A stretch of 64,000 bases of DNA from Strigamia acuminata (lineage: Eukaryota > Arthropoda > Chilopoda > Geophilomorpha > Linotaeniidae). The notes beneath the pieces are model-generated. The model searched no databases. It had not been told where the DNA came from and saw only the letters and a list, made by a program, of their open reading frames with translations. Shown here piece after piece: positions 44,849 to 56,800 of the stretch. A program made the translations under genes and the position numbers. The stretch spans positions 1,040,501-1,104,500 of the forward strand of contig OX442318.1 of assembly GCA_949358305.1 (NCBI GenBank), given 5' to 3'. Each line of letters opens with the position of its first letter. Positions within the stretch are counted from its first letter, which is position 1.

Positions 44849-47800
44849 ATTTAATTAATCAATTAACTGGAATATTCCGTCATGAAAACAATTCCGTTGG
44901 ACCAGGGTCCGCCGCCGACGGAGTTGCGTGCCCGCGTTCTGAACGCGTAATGGTGATACGCAGCGAGTCCGTCGATGTGAATTCGCGTCGTCGAGGTGTT
45001 TGTTCGCGTTGGAACAATTTTGGAATTTTCTAGGAGCGTCCAGGCGGGTCCCCGGGCGTCTTTCAGTTCTTCGTGGCCCCGAATGGAGTCGGGGAGGAGC
45101 CAAATCTCCGTTTCGTACGCTTCGATGGCGCCTTCCGCTTGCGCGCAATCGACCGGTGACCAGCTGAGTTCGGCCGCGGTTGAGCCGACCGAGTCGAGTG
45201 TCAAATTGGTCGGGTATCCGACGGGGGAAGACGGATCGGTGACGAAAGCGCCGCCGGTAGATTTGCTCGTCCCCAATGTCGAGTTCGCGGTGATGTAGAA
45301 TTCGTAATTCGAGAATGGTTCGAGATTTTCGAGCAAAACCTGAAAAGTAATCGAAAAACAAAATGATTTATGTCGTGTTTCCGAGCACTTAATCACGAAA
45401 AGCATTTTTTTGACGTCATTTGTTTCGGCCAATCAGAAAAATCATTTCTAATGACGACATTTGAATCAACCAATTAAAAAAATCATTTCTTCTGACGTCA
45501 TTTGAGTCAACCACTCAGAAAAAAATCATTTTTTTGACGTCATTTGAGTCAACCAATCAGAAAAATCATTTTTTTTTACGTCATTTGAGTCAACCAATCA
45601 GAAAAATCATTTCTTTAAGCCAAACAGATCGCAACACTTATTTAACTTACTTGTAACTCCGATGTAGTTTTGAATTGCCACGTCAATCGAGTGGGTTTGT
45701 TCTGACACGATTGTTTGCCCACGAATCGATATTCGATCGTGTACGATGTAGCGAACGACGGATGTGTCCGCGCCCAACTCACGCGCACTTTGTTCGGCGA
45801 GGGGGTCTTGAACAACTTGAGTTGTTGCACCGATTCCAACTGCGGCACTTGACAGCTGCTGCCCTGCCATCCTTCGCGGCATCCATTAGCACAAGCACCC
45901 GTCGTCACATCGCACGCCTCTTCGTTGCTGCACTTGCACATTTGTAAACAATTCGCCCCGAAACGACCCGGGGGACATTCTTGAAAAAAGTAAATCGTAA
46001 ACAAACAAACATAAACGGAGCAAAAGAGAATTTACTTTGGGTGCAATCGGAGCCCATGAAACCGGACGCACAGGTGCAAGAGAAAGGATCCGGTAAACAG
46101 ACGAGAAACCGCGAGCATCCGTCGTTAACGTCGTTAGGGTTGCACTTCCACGAACAAGTCGGACCCAACTTATTGGGACCGCAAGCTGAAATTAATTTAC
46201 TTCGTCAAACTTCGTCACAACGAACCGCGATATAACAAATCTTTTGCTACTGATTGATACCAGTAGCTACTTGTTGCCGCCTGGTACTGGTAAGCTAGGT
46301 TCACACTTGGGTTCACACTCGACGCAATGCAAGAAAACTGGCGCAACGCAAGCTGCTTGCGTCCAAAAATTCTTGACGTTGACGTTGACGTTGACGTTGA
46401 AGTAAGCAACGCAATGCAGCGAAAGGTCTTGCGGCCAACCAATCACGATCGACTCCAACTCTCGTCGATTCACGTCTGGTTGGCGAGACTTTGCCACATG
46501 CAACCAGGCCGTCGTTTTCAGATTCTGGAACTAGTTCTAGAACTAGATCCAATTCCAGGTTTCATTGAAACCGTCTGATTGGCCAGACGAAACATCAATT
46601 GTTTCAGCTATGTTCACACGTGCCTTCAGTGTGAACAGACTCTGCGTTGCGTTTGACTAACTTTTCCTTGCGTTGCGTCTAGTGTAAACACAAGTGTGAA
46701 CCTAGCTGTAGTATCCACTGCATTTCTTACCATGTTGACAATTGTCGCCGCCGAATCCTGGTGGACACAGACACTGACCACTTATCTCGTGACAAATTCC
46801 TCCGTTGAGACACAACGGACAAACCAAATGGCACTTTGCTCCGTATCGATTAGCCGGACACTCTGAGTAAAATCAATCGAAACCATCAGTAATCGCCAAC
46901 GACAAGACCAAAGTGGACTTAACGCACGGGTAACGACCAATCGGGCGACGGCGTGACGTCCCAACTTCCTCCTGCCTTCGTAGAACAGTTCGTAGATGCC
47001 GGCATCTTTTGGTGTAACGGGAAAAATGTCCAAACTCAAACTGTCTGCTCCACGGCTCACCTTAACGCCTTTGTGTCGCCAAACAAGCCGGCCATTGACG
47101 ACCTCATTCGCCGTCTTTGCCACGTGCAGCGATATGTTCTGCCCGATGTGCGCGCGCACATAAATGGCGAGCGGAACCAGCTCAGCTGCAACAATATTGA
47201 TGGAACAAATATGAATTTTTAAACCGCCTTAAGTAATCACATTTGTCTCCGCCTTGCAATGAACGTGTGAACAACCACGCGTCGAGCAATGCGTGTTGCG
47301 CCTGCGCATTAACCCTCGGAGGCATAAGGATAAAATGTACCTGTTTTGGTATAAGCTTAAGTACACATAAGACTTTCAGACTCTGAATATTCAGAGTCTG
47401 AATTTTCAGGTTGTCATGCCGCAAACGAAATGATTCCAATTGTGTGTCTTTCCATGCGCGGAAACTGTTTGGTACACACAATCCGTGCACGTGTTGTAAT
47501 TACAAATGGCGACCACTTTTACAAAATATTGTAGTTTGATTGTGCAAAATTAATGGATTACAGTATTTTTAAATTAATAATTAATAATAAACTATAAAAT
47601 AAATTAATCAAACATTTTTTGTATTATCTGTCTTTGTATTCAGTATCCACCTCCGTCACAATTAATCGCATTATTACAAAGCATTCTGGGTACTCAGAAT
47701 TTGTTCGTGCACGGAAACAATTGAATTTTTCCGTGGACCCACACAGCCGGAAAGAATAGAATTCCGGAAAGTTTCTGTGTTTGGTAAGCGGAACTATGTG

Positions 47801-49728
47801 TACCATGTTGACCAAAACTTCTGGCCACTCACGGAAAGTGACCATTCCGTGCACGGAATCAGGTCCTGTGTACTCAGCTTTAGAGACAATTTTCAGGTCA
47901 ACTGGTTAAATCACCAGTTCGCAACTACTTTTGTAGAGGGTGCAATAGGTAAACAATAAAATTAACAAGTTTGAACCATCTGGTGGTGGTTTTAAACACT
48001 ACTGATAAAAGCCAAAAGCTGTTGACTGAGGCGCTCTTTACTAATGCAGCAAAGCCAACTTAAAAGTTTTGTTGGAGCTTTAAGGGCTCGAAAATTTCAA
48101 TTCAGAATAATTAATTAAATAAGTAACCAATGACTATAAATTTCACGCGAGTTAAAGTCTATTATCAACAAACATAGTCAGAAAATAGGAAAAATAAAGA
48201 AAAAAAATTCCTATTCACGAAAGTGGTTGTCCCTAAACCAGGGATCGGCAACCTGCAGCTCTTTCGATGTCAAGACACCTATATACCTAATCCTAATCCT
48301 AATCCTAAATTGTAACTTTTGGCTCTTCCGTCTCAAAAGGTTGCCGACCCCTGCCCTAAACGCATATAGCCTTATGCCTTTTTTGCGCATGTGCAGTGAT
48401 CCGCCACCGCGTATAAATAAAGATTACAATACCGTTTTGTGGCGATGGCTGCTTCAGCGTTATCACTTGAGTCGGAGCGTCCTGGGCCGAAACTTGACAC
48501 AAAAAAGCTCCGAACTGCTGATCCTTGACCGGGTCAACTGATGGGGGGATGTGTAACTCTTTATCCACATCATCCACTTGGATTTTCATGTTGACTGGAA
48601 GATGAGCATCCTTCATTTTTTTTTTTTTTTTTTTTAAATATAAACACACAAAAAAAATTTTATTCAAACAAACGACGCCCTTGTTCGTGGACCCTTTATT
48701 TATTTTTTTTCCAAATTTATTACTTTTAATTTAAAAAAAAATTAGAAAATTTTAGTTCCAAAAACTCTCACCTGGCCCGTGTTGAGCACGCGCGCAAACT
48801 CGATCTTCTCCGGCAGATGCTGCGCACTTAAACATCTCAAACTACTCACTCCAGCCGGTTCCTCCAACTGTCCCCATTGACTAATCAACGTCAAAGTCGG
48901 ATCCCAGAACCCTGAAACAATAAAATTGATAAAAATCAACACTTTTTTCAACCTTTCCCCATTCCCTCCACCACAAACAAAAAACGCCATTATTTTTAGC
49001 CGCAAACCGGAAACGTCATCCCAGCCCCGAAAGCCTTTTTTTCCACCCCCATCTGATTTATCCACAAGGTCAAAAAGGTCACAATAAATATACACAAGAA
49101 ATAATTAATGAAAAACAGGTGAAGGAGTGACTCATCTGTCCTTCACTTCCCCTTCCAAACACTCCAGTTTGTTTACAAAAGACAAGTGTCAAAAGCCCCA
49201 ACTAAAAAAACAACCAAAACCAAGTGACAAAATCCCAAACTAATTAAACAAACCAAGTGACAAAATCCCAAACTAATTAAACAAAATCCCCAACAAAAAA
49301 TTTAAAAATGACAAAAAATCCATAACCAAATATTAACTAACAACTCCAAGTGACAAAATCGCAAACTAGAAATTTAAAACCAACCGAAAATTAACTAAAC
49401 CAAACCAAGTGTCAAAATCGCCAACTAACAATTAAAACCAAGTGACAGAATTGCAAACTAAACAACAATAGACCCACTGATAAAACCCCGAGCTAAAAAA
49501 CGAAGCACAAAGTCTCGATTTCATCCATTTTTTATCAATTCTTCAAAGCCCCCTATCAAATTTCCTGTGAGGAAGTTTAAAACGAGCAACCTGACTTCAC
49601 TTCCAGGATGAATCAACCTCTTTAGTCTTTACTCCCCCCTTTGCTAAATTTATATTCAAAATTAAAAATAACAACTTTTTACCTCGCACTCGGTGAATCA
49701 AAGCGACGCACACAACCGTCCAAAACAT
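42314..49728 (-). CDS. Tie-like Ig/EGF/FN3 receptor without kinase (16 exons, 1079 aa)
   Basis: Exons: 49728-49683, 48911-48772, 48610-48433, 47185-46928, 46862-46731, 46185-46036, 45979-45651, 45339-44868, 44794-44492, 44110-43808, 43535-43233, 43173-43071, 42998-42755, 42701-42656, 42602-42461, 42404-42314. Domains: signal peptide (MFWTVVCVALIHRVR); an N-terminal region of weak Ig character (16-121); Ig domain with DAGIYELFYEG (122-207); three EGF-like modules with CPANRYGAKC, CGPNKLGPTC and CPPGRFGANC (208-347); about five FN3 domains (348-871); a juxtamembrane segment with YVALQVDG and VGDDRKYSGYWNAPL, like the membrane-proximal region of receptor tyrosine phosphatases (872-987); a TM helix (about 1023-1047); a 30-residue tail. 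Ig-3xEGF-FN3 order recalls Tie receptors, but there is no kinase or phosphatase domain before the TAG at 42314. AATAAA follows at 42255-42250. The exon 3 acceptor (A-rich) is the weakest border. Ligand unknown. Confidence 0.8.
43565..43790. repeat. Intronic repeat, TTTCATCAAATTTCCAATAA
   Basis: Tandem ATTTCATCAA/ATTTCCAATAAATTCCATTA units in a receptor-gene intron. Confidence 0.85.
44120..44480. repeat. Intronic repeat, GCAAGAAAAAC
   Basis: Degenerate GCAAGAAAAAC and AATGCTAGAAAAAC units. The short frames read from it are repeat artefacts. Confidence 0.85.
44808..44852. repeat. (AAAT)n microsatellite
   Basis: About ten AAAT units in an intron of the receptor gene. Confidence 0.9.
45415..45620. 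repeat. Intronic repeat with TGACGTCA, about 40 bp
   Basis: Four to five copies of a unit reading TGACGTCATTTGAGTCAACC then AATCAGAAAAATCATTT. Each unit carries TGACGTCA (CRE consensus) and TGAGTCA (AP-1 consensus). Confidence 0.85.
46293..46707. mobile_element. MITE with AGCTAGGTTCACACTTG ends
   Basis: Ends AGCTAGGTTCACACTTGG and CAAGTGTGAACCTAGCT, flanked by GTA on both sides. A related, 3'-shortened copy is at 61679-62005. Intron of the receptor gene. Confidence 0.7.
47375..47402. repeat. 28-bp perfect palindrome
   Basis: TTCAGACTCTGAAT followed directly by its complement, with no loop. Receptor-gene intron. Confidence 0.85.
48239..48353. mobile_element. hAT MITE, CAGGGRTCGGCAAC family
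   Basis: 115 bp from CAGGGATCGGCAACCTGCAG to GTTGCCGACCCCTG, with a perfect 8-bp duplication CCCTAAAC on both sides. It contains (AATCCT)n. Same family as 56382-56617. Confidence 0.85.
49200..49500. repeat. Intronic repeat, AAGTGACAAAATCCCAAACTA
   Basis: Degenerate copies of CCAAGTGACAAAATCCCAAA in receptor intron 1. Confidence 0.8.
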
Positions 49729-50004
49729 TCTCAAAACCGCCGACCAACCTTCGCGAACCCTCGAAAAAAGCTTCCACTGACAAGTGCAGGGCCACGTGCT
49801 GGTCTGTTCCGCTCACTGATGGAATGAGGACGCGGGGGGAGCTCGAAAAGGATGCTGAAACAGATGCCAACGTCCCGGATGTCAAAATGGCGGCATTTCA
49901 AAACCGTCGCCAGAGCCGGAAATCTCCCGAAAACAAACAAAAACCCCCCGAAAATCGCACCAAAACGTAAAAATAAACAAAAACGAACATTTTAAAACCT
50001 TTAT

Positions 50005-53000
50005 TCACAATTTACAATTCAAAGCGAACGCAATATCGTCCGTGCTGACGTTCAATCGAATTTTCTGCTGCTTGTCTTTGCGGCCATCTTGCGCGATGAC
50101 GAGTCGACACGAAGCCAACTGGAAACACGCCGCGCACGCCTGGCTCTCGTTCGGGCTCGAAATTCCTACCAAAACGAACAAAATCAAACCTTTTCCCACC
50201 TTTTCCACCACAAAACTCACCTTCCAATTCGCACAGAGCGAGCAAACCGGGGAAAACGTCGCCCCATGCGCACTCCTCGACTCCGCTGCGCTCGAACTGC
50301 GCAGCGATGGCGCGCAGCAACATTTGCTCGTGCAGCGACGCGTTTTCGATCGCCACGAATTTGGGCGACGAAAACATCTCGTTGAGCGCTTTGTCCACGT
50401 GTTTGACGCCCACGGGACCGTCGGCGAGCTCCGTGGCGCGCCGGCAGATGTCGAGCGCGCGCCGGGCGTCGCCGGAGACGGCTCCGACTTTGCGGGCCAC
50501 GAGTTTGACGGCGTCGGGCACGAATGCGGCGAGTTGGGCGACCCGGGCGTTGATGATTCGTTCCAGTTGGGTGAAGGTGTAGGGCTGGAAGGTGATGCGG
50601 GCCATGCCGACGCGGCTGGTCACGCGGTTGGTCATGATGCGCTCGGGGAGGTTCATCGTGTTGGCGACGGCGACGACGATGAGGTGCGCTTTGGGCCGGG
50701 TGGGCCACTCGAAGAGGTTGTAGAGCACTTCTTGGCGTTTGGTGTAGAGGAGGTCGAGTTCGTCGACGAGGAGGACGATTTGTTCGCGGCGCCATTTGCC
50801 GAAGTTTTTCGTTAGGTGGTCGATGGCGTAGCGGGCAGACATTTTTTGATCGGTTAGTTCCTGCGATTGGAGAGTTCGGTGGATAAATTTTACATTTTTT
50901 AACCAAAAATTTCATTAATTTTCCATTTTTCCACGAAAATTTTTAAAATTTTCCATTTTTCCAAGAAAATTTTTACTAATTTTCCATTTTTCCAAGAAAA
51001 TTTTTAAAAATTTTCCATTTTTCCAAGAAAATTTTTAAAAATTTTCCATTTTTCCAAGAAAATTTTTACAAATTTTCCATTTTTCCAAGAAAATTTTTAC
51101 AAATTTTCCATTTTTCCAGAAAAAAATTCACTAATTTTCCATTTTTGCAGATAATATTTCATAATTTTTCGATTTTTTCTGAAAAAAATTTTACAATTTG
51201 TCCTTTTTTCCAGAAAAAATGTCATACATTTATCCATTTTCAAAGAAAATTTCATTCATTTTCATTCATTTCCAATTTTTCCATCAAAAATTTCACAAAT
51301 TTTTCAATTTTCAGAGAAAAATTTTACCAAATTTTTGTTTTTCCAAGAAAAATGTCATTATCCTCCTGCTGTTAAAAATGTATTTTTTTAAATTACTTTG
51401 ACCATTTGGACGTAAATCTGGTGCGGATCCGTCAACTTCATCCCATTCAACGCAATGAATTTAAAATTGCACAAATCGCCCTTATCTCGCTCCTCCGTCA
51501 AATTCTTCATCACCTCCATCACTGTGGCCGTCTTCCCACTTCCAGGAACCCCTGATATATAAACACACCTACAAAAACAACACTAAATCAACAACAATCT
51601 TATAAAATCAACTAAAACTCATAAAAATCAACAAAAAGTTTATAAAAAATCAACAAAATTCAAAACTAAAATCAACAAAATTGAAAAATTCAACAAATAA
51701 TTTTAAAAATCAACAAAAAATTGAAAAAAATCAACAAAAATTTTTTAAAAATTAAAAAAACAACGAAAAATCAACAAAAATCAACGAAAAAATAAACAAA
51801 AAATTGAAAAAATAAACAAAAAATTGAAAAATTCAACAAAAAATTGAAAAATCAACGAAAAAATCAACAAAAAATTGAAAAAATAAACAAAAAATTGAAA
51901 AAATAAACAAAAAATTGAAAAAACAACGAAAAATCAACGGAAAAATCAACAACAACTCACCAAAAACTAACGAAAACCAACAAAACCCAACAAAAAAATC
52001 AACTAATTCAATACCCGTTGCCGCCGACTTGTAATTTCCCCTTCACGAACGAATAAATCTCTTCATATTCACTTTCCCGACACGGCAAATGCGTCGGCAA
52101 CGTCGCAACGTGAAGACTCCTCCGCGCCTCCTCAAACCTATCTCCATTTTCCTCAAACTTCATCTCCTAAAAAAACACCAAAAACCCAAATAAACAACAA
52201 AATCCCAATAAAAAAAAATCCTCCCAACGCACAATTTTCTTTTTCGTCTTCGTCTTCACTTTCGTCAATTCCTTTTTCGACTTTTTCGGCGCCTCGTCCT
52301 CGCTAAACAACTTCCGTTTCCTCAAATCCCGCTCGCTATTCGTCACCGCGACCGAATTTCCTTTCTTCCCGGACGAATAAAACGACTTAAACGGACTTTT
52401 CGTCTCCTTTTCCTCCTTAACTGGGCTACCGCCACTAAATAAACACCTCCTGGCGGCATTTACGTTCAAATTGCTCGCACTTTCCACCCGATCGCTCGTT
52501 GTCGCGTCCAATTTAGCTCCGTCGTACGAAAATCGCGTGTAAAATAAAAGTTCGCCGTTGTCCACGTATATTTCCGGCACTCTTTCGTCCGCGGACACGG
52601 AAATAACCTGGAAAAATATCGAAAAAAACATTAATTAATTGATAAAAACGTTGGAAATTAAATTACTGACTCGACAAACGCTGAAAATCGATTCGGCATC
52701 GATGTCGACGTCCCACATTTTCTTCCCGGTGTATCGAAACACTTCATTTTTCGCGTTAAAACTCGTCAAATCCTTAGAAAATCCTTTTTTTCGCTTTAAA
52801 TCGCTCGGTCTGAGGTACCACTCGACGACTGCTCGATGCCGACTGTCACTGCCGGATCCTAGACACAAAAAACGGGGAAAAATCGATAAAAAATCGATAA
52901 ATATCGACAAAAATCGACAAAAAAATGACGAAAATCGTCATTTTTTAGCGGAAATTTCACCGTCGTCGTATAATTCCACAACTCTGGCTACGTAACATTG

Positions 53001-53207
53001 TTCGGTGGTGTCGGATAAGTCGTTGGCGTCTTCGTTACTGATGGCTACGTGGTCGAATTTTCGGATGATTAAACAGCCGTTGGTGAAGGATCTGGAGTTT
53101 GCATAAAGAAAAATCGATTAATTCAAATTAATTCGGTTTTTTTTTAATTTTTTGACTCACTCGTGTTGTGTTTTCGTGTTTCGTCTCTTTCCGTTCTCGC
53201 TGCCCAT
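50005..53207 (-). CDS. ORC1: ORC1, origin recognition complex subunit 1 (8 exons, 621 aa)
   Basis: Largest ORC subunit, an AAA+ ATPase that marks replication origins. Exons: 53207-53161, 53091-52961, 52858-52671, 52607-52233, 52166-52015, 51568-51397, 50860-50221, 50165-50005; all phases agree. A BAH domain occupies about residues 16-160 (CYVARVVELYDDG, HRAVVEWYLRP). A basic, Ser/Lys-rich linker follows to about 240. AAA+ core: LPCRESEYEEIYSFVKGKL, Walker A GVPGSGKTATV (about 302-312), Walker B VDELDLLYT (about 386), sensor region VVAVANTMNLPERI with NRVTSRVG, then the winged-helix part. At 621 aa it is shorter than human or fly ORC1 (over 850 aa), mainly through a short linker; no core motif is lost. 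An AATAAA overlaps the TGA stop (TGAATAAA). Confidence 0.95.
50905..51360. repeat. Intronic repeat, ATTTTCCATTTTTCCAAGAA
   Basis: Units of about 31 bp of TTTTCCATTTTTCCAAGAAA plus ATTTTTA, in the ORC1 intron between 51397 and 50860. It becomes degenerate toward 51360. Confidence 0.85.
51570..51990. repeat. Intronic repeat, ATCAACAAAAAATTGAAAAA
   Basis: Low-complexity tandem A-rich units in the ORC1 intron between 52015 and 51568. Confidence 0.8.
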
Positions 53208-53857
53208 TCCTAGCAACTTGAATTCGTGTTTATTAGAGCCCGATATCATTCGGTTTAGAAATTCGCAACAAGTTACAAGCGGCGCCAAAAGTGCGTGTGC
53301 GGTAAATGCAGACTGGTGCCCACCCGATGAAAAAGTAAAAGATAAAATTAATTAGGTTGTGTTCTAATTAATTTTAATTTAAAAATCGATTGATTAGTAA
53401 AGTAAGTAAATTAATTAATAAAATAATATGGTGTGTGGTTAATTTTATTCTACGATTTCATTTATCTGGGCATTTCGCATCGTCCTGCGCTTAGTTTCGA
53501 CCTTCGCCTCGCCAGCTAGTGTCGGATTCGAGCATTAATGAATCACAACAACTTCACTTGTTTTAAGCTTTTAATCAAACAAAAATCCAATAAATTAATA
53601 AAATAAACCAAAATCAGACGAACAAAATGAGATAATAATACAAATTGAGTGTCCAACAAACATTATTTATTGAATTTTCAAAAAAAAATAAAAAAAAATA
53701 TAGTAAACAAAACGTTATTTTTGCTCTGTTTACATGTATCCATTGGTTACAAAAAACCGTTAAAACCACTAAAACAACCCTCCCATTTCACAACGAGATT
53801 AGTTAACACAGACATGACATATTACACCAACCAACCATCAAAAACCCACAAATTTCG
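53208..53857. promoter_or_regulatory. Head-to-head intergenic region, ORC1 and lectin gene
   Basis: 650 bp between two divergent start codons, so it must contain both promoters. 53270-53330 carries GC-richer sequence near the ORC1 side; the rest is AT-rich. No clear TATA box or initiator could be fixed. Confidence 0.4.
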
Positions 53858-56800
53858 ATGATTATCGCCCTCAAATGCGTGTTGTTAATCCACGCATCGA
53901 TTCTCCTCCAAATTGCTCATCCGAAAGGTAAAAATAATTTCCATCACAACAAAAATCCTTTTATTAATAAAATTATTTAATTTTTCAAGAAACCGGACCG
54001 GGGATATGTAATTCAAAATTGGGGTTGGAGTTCGGCAGTTCGGCGCTGCCGAATCTCAGTTTCGATTCGTCAGTATCGAATTCGGCGTCGGCTGCGGGAC
54101 GACTGAATAACCCGGATGCGGCCTGGTGTTTCGGCGAAGGAAGTTTGGACGCGGGCGAAGTTTATTTCTCGGTCGATTTGGGTCGGACGGTGTTGGTTAC
54201 GGGATTCATGACTCAGGGTCCGCCTTCGTCGCTGGTCAAAACGTATACGCATCATATTCCGTTTGTCATCAAGTACGCGCACGAGGAAAATCAATGGAAT
54301 CAATTGTCGGAGAATAGTGTGGAGGTTGGCTTTGTTTGAATACAATGCATGAAATTGCACAATTGGAAAAGTGTTGAGAGTTGTTGCCAGGTTGCAGATT
54401 TTGTTGTAAAAATAAATAAGAAATAATTGGAGGGAGGAGGGGATGGTTTTCTGAGAATTTTTAATGGATTTCTTGACGTTTTATTGGGTTTTTGGAAAAA
54501 TGTTTTATTTTTGTTGAAAAATATAAATTTTTTTTGGAATTTTTATTGAAACATATAATTTTTTTTTGGAATTTTTATTGAAAAATATAAATTTTTTTTG
54601 GAATTTTTATTGAAACATATAAATTTTTGTTTGAATTTTTGGCAAAATACTGTTAATGCTCTTGTAGAAGACCCGCGCAGTATTGGCACTCTAGATTCCC
54701 TCAAGTACGAAATGATTAGGCGATAATTAAAATAGTTTTTTCATCTCAAAAAGTCGATTTTTGGTCAAATTTGAGAAAAATTTGAGAAAAATTTGAGAAA
54801 AATTTGAGAAAGATTTGAGAAAAATTTGAGAAAAATTTGAGAAAAATTTGAGAAAAATTTGAGAAAAATTTGAGAAAAATTTGAGAAAAATTTGAGAAAA
54901 ATTTGAGAAAAATTTGAGAAAATTTCTCATAATGATTAATGATTTTTTATGCCCAAATTGAAATTTTTCAGCTCGTTTGTTCTAACGAACCGATTTCTCG
55001 GGTCCTTTGCGATTCGTTATTACGAGCTTCGAGCGTAAAATCATTCCAATAGGCTATTTTGGGCAACAAAGTGGCAATGTTTGCAGTGGCAGATCTAGCA
55101 CCCGGCTATCGGGGCTTGAGCCCCGGGCCCCCAAATTCTAGGGGGCCCCCGAGACTCTGGGCCATGTACTAAAAAAAAAAAAAAAAAGGTTGCTAAAAAA
55201 AAGAAAAAGGTCGCGAAAAAATTTTGAGAAAGGGACCCCGAAAAAACCTCAAACCCCGGGCCCCCGAAAAGCTAGATCCGCCCCTGAATGTTTGTGCTTT
55301 TGGACCAAAAATTCAAACTTCAGACTAAAAAATCGAACCCTAACGACTGATTTCAGCTGAATTCTTACGCCGATTCCAAAGAAGCGGACAAAATAGAGCG
55401 CCATATCTGGAACAAAGCAGTTTTGGCGCGCTACGTCCGCCTAGGTGTGGACAAAGACAACACCATTATTATCTCTAAGCAAGGCTGTCTCCGATTCGAA
55501 CTAATAGGCTGCAGCACAGGTATCCATCCACAAGCAACAATAACAAAACCCAATTTGTATTAATTATTCATTATCCATGCACACAGAACTGACACCGAAC
55601 ACAACGCTTCGTACTAAGGGGTCCGCCGAGGGCAAAGTGGTGGTCAGCTGGGACCATCCGACCGTGTGGACAGGAAAAGTTTGGGCTCCGCTTCATCCAG
55701 ACACGCAATTCGTGCTGTCTTACAACGATGTGGCGGGGAAAACGGTGGTTGTCAATGCGGAAAAGAAGTGGCAAGCTGTTGTTTCCACGCCGGTGTTCGG
55801 CGCTTCGTATACGTTTCAACTGGAATGTTTGGTTCCAGGAATGCAGCTCGATTGCCACAACTTTACCACAGCTTTATGCAAGTTTTTAATAAACAATTTA
55901 CACTTTTTGGTTGAGCTTAACTCTTTCCGTTTATATAAATGTAATGCGAACACAGCTAGCTTATCCTAAGCTAGTTTATCAGTTTTGAAACTAGATGTAG
56001 TTATCCAGTTTTGGGAACTTGATAAGCTAGTTATAGGCTAGCTTTACTAGCTTATGATGGCATGCTACCCATAATACATTACCATTGCTAGTCGAAACAA
56101 CATGGCTACCATGTCAGTAGACAACCAGATTGTAGTAGTTGTAACAATCTAGTCCGATTTGAAATTATTAACGTCCCAACAATGCACTGCTTTTGAAAAT
56201 GTGTGGACAACAACATTGTGACTTGTTTGTTCGCCATTTTTTTTGCATTAACTATTCCTGGATTTATTGCTAAGTAGTGTCTGGAATAGCCTCAAAATCA
56301 GTGCTAGCGCGAAAATCTGACTCAAAAACTTAAGCTAGGCTAGTTTATATTGAGCTAGGTTAGCACAAGTTCCATCTAGCCCAGGGGTCGGCAACTTGCG
56401 GCTCTTTCGATGTCAAGATGCAGCTCTCCAGTTTTCGGGAATGTACTTCACTTTAGCGACGCCCGTTTTAGCGACGCCGTTTTTTAACCTAATTAAACCT
56501 AACCTGACCTGACTAAAGTAATATACATATATACGATGTTAGTGGCTCTTTAAAAACTGGGAAATTATTTAAATTTTAACTTTTGGCTCTTCCGTCTTAA
56601 AACATTGCCGACCCCTGATCTAGCCTGTATAGTGCGGGCAGGGTATAACATTTTATTTGAGTTTGAGGTAACCGCGGCGAAATGCCGAAATACTTGTACA
56701 TTTCCTCTTCCACAGTGAAAGCCGTTGGATCTGGCATAAAAATAAGCAGAAAGCTCTATTAGCCTGGATATTCCGAAAGCCGAAAACCCTCCGGTCCTGA

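Noticed and set aside
50042-50815. 257-codon plus-strand frame opposite ORC1
   Set aside because: Antisense of the AAA+ exon; the minus frame carries Walker A/B motifs and proper splice phases.
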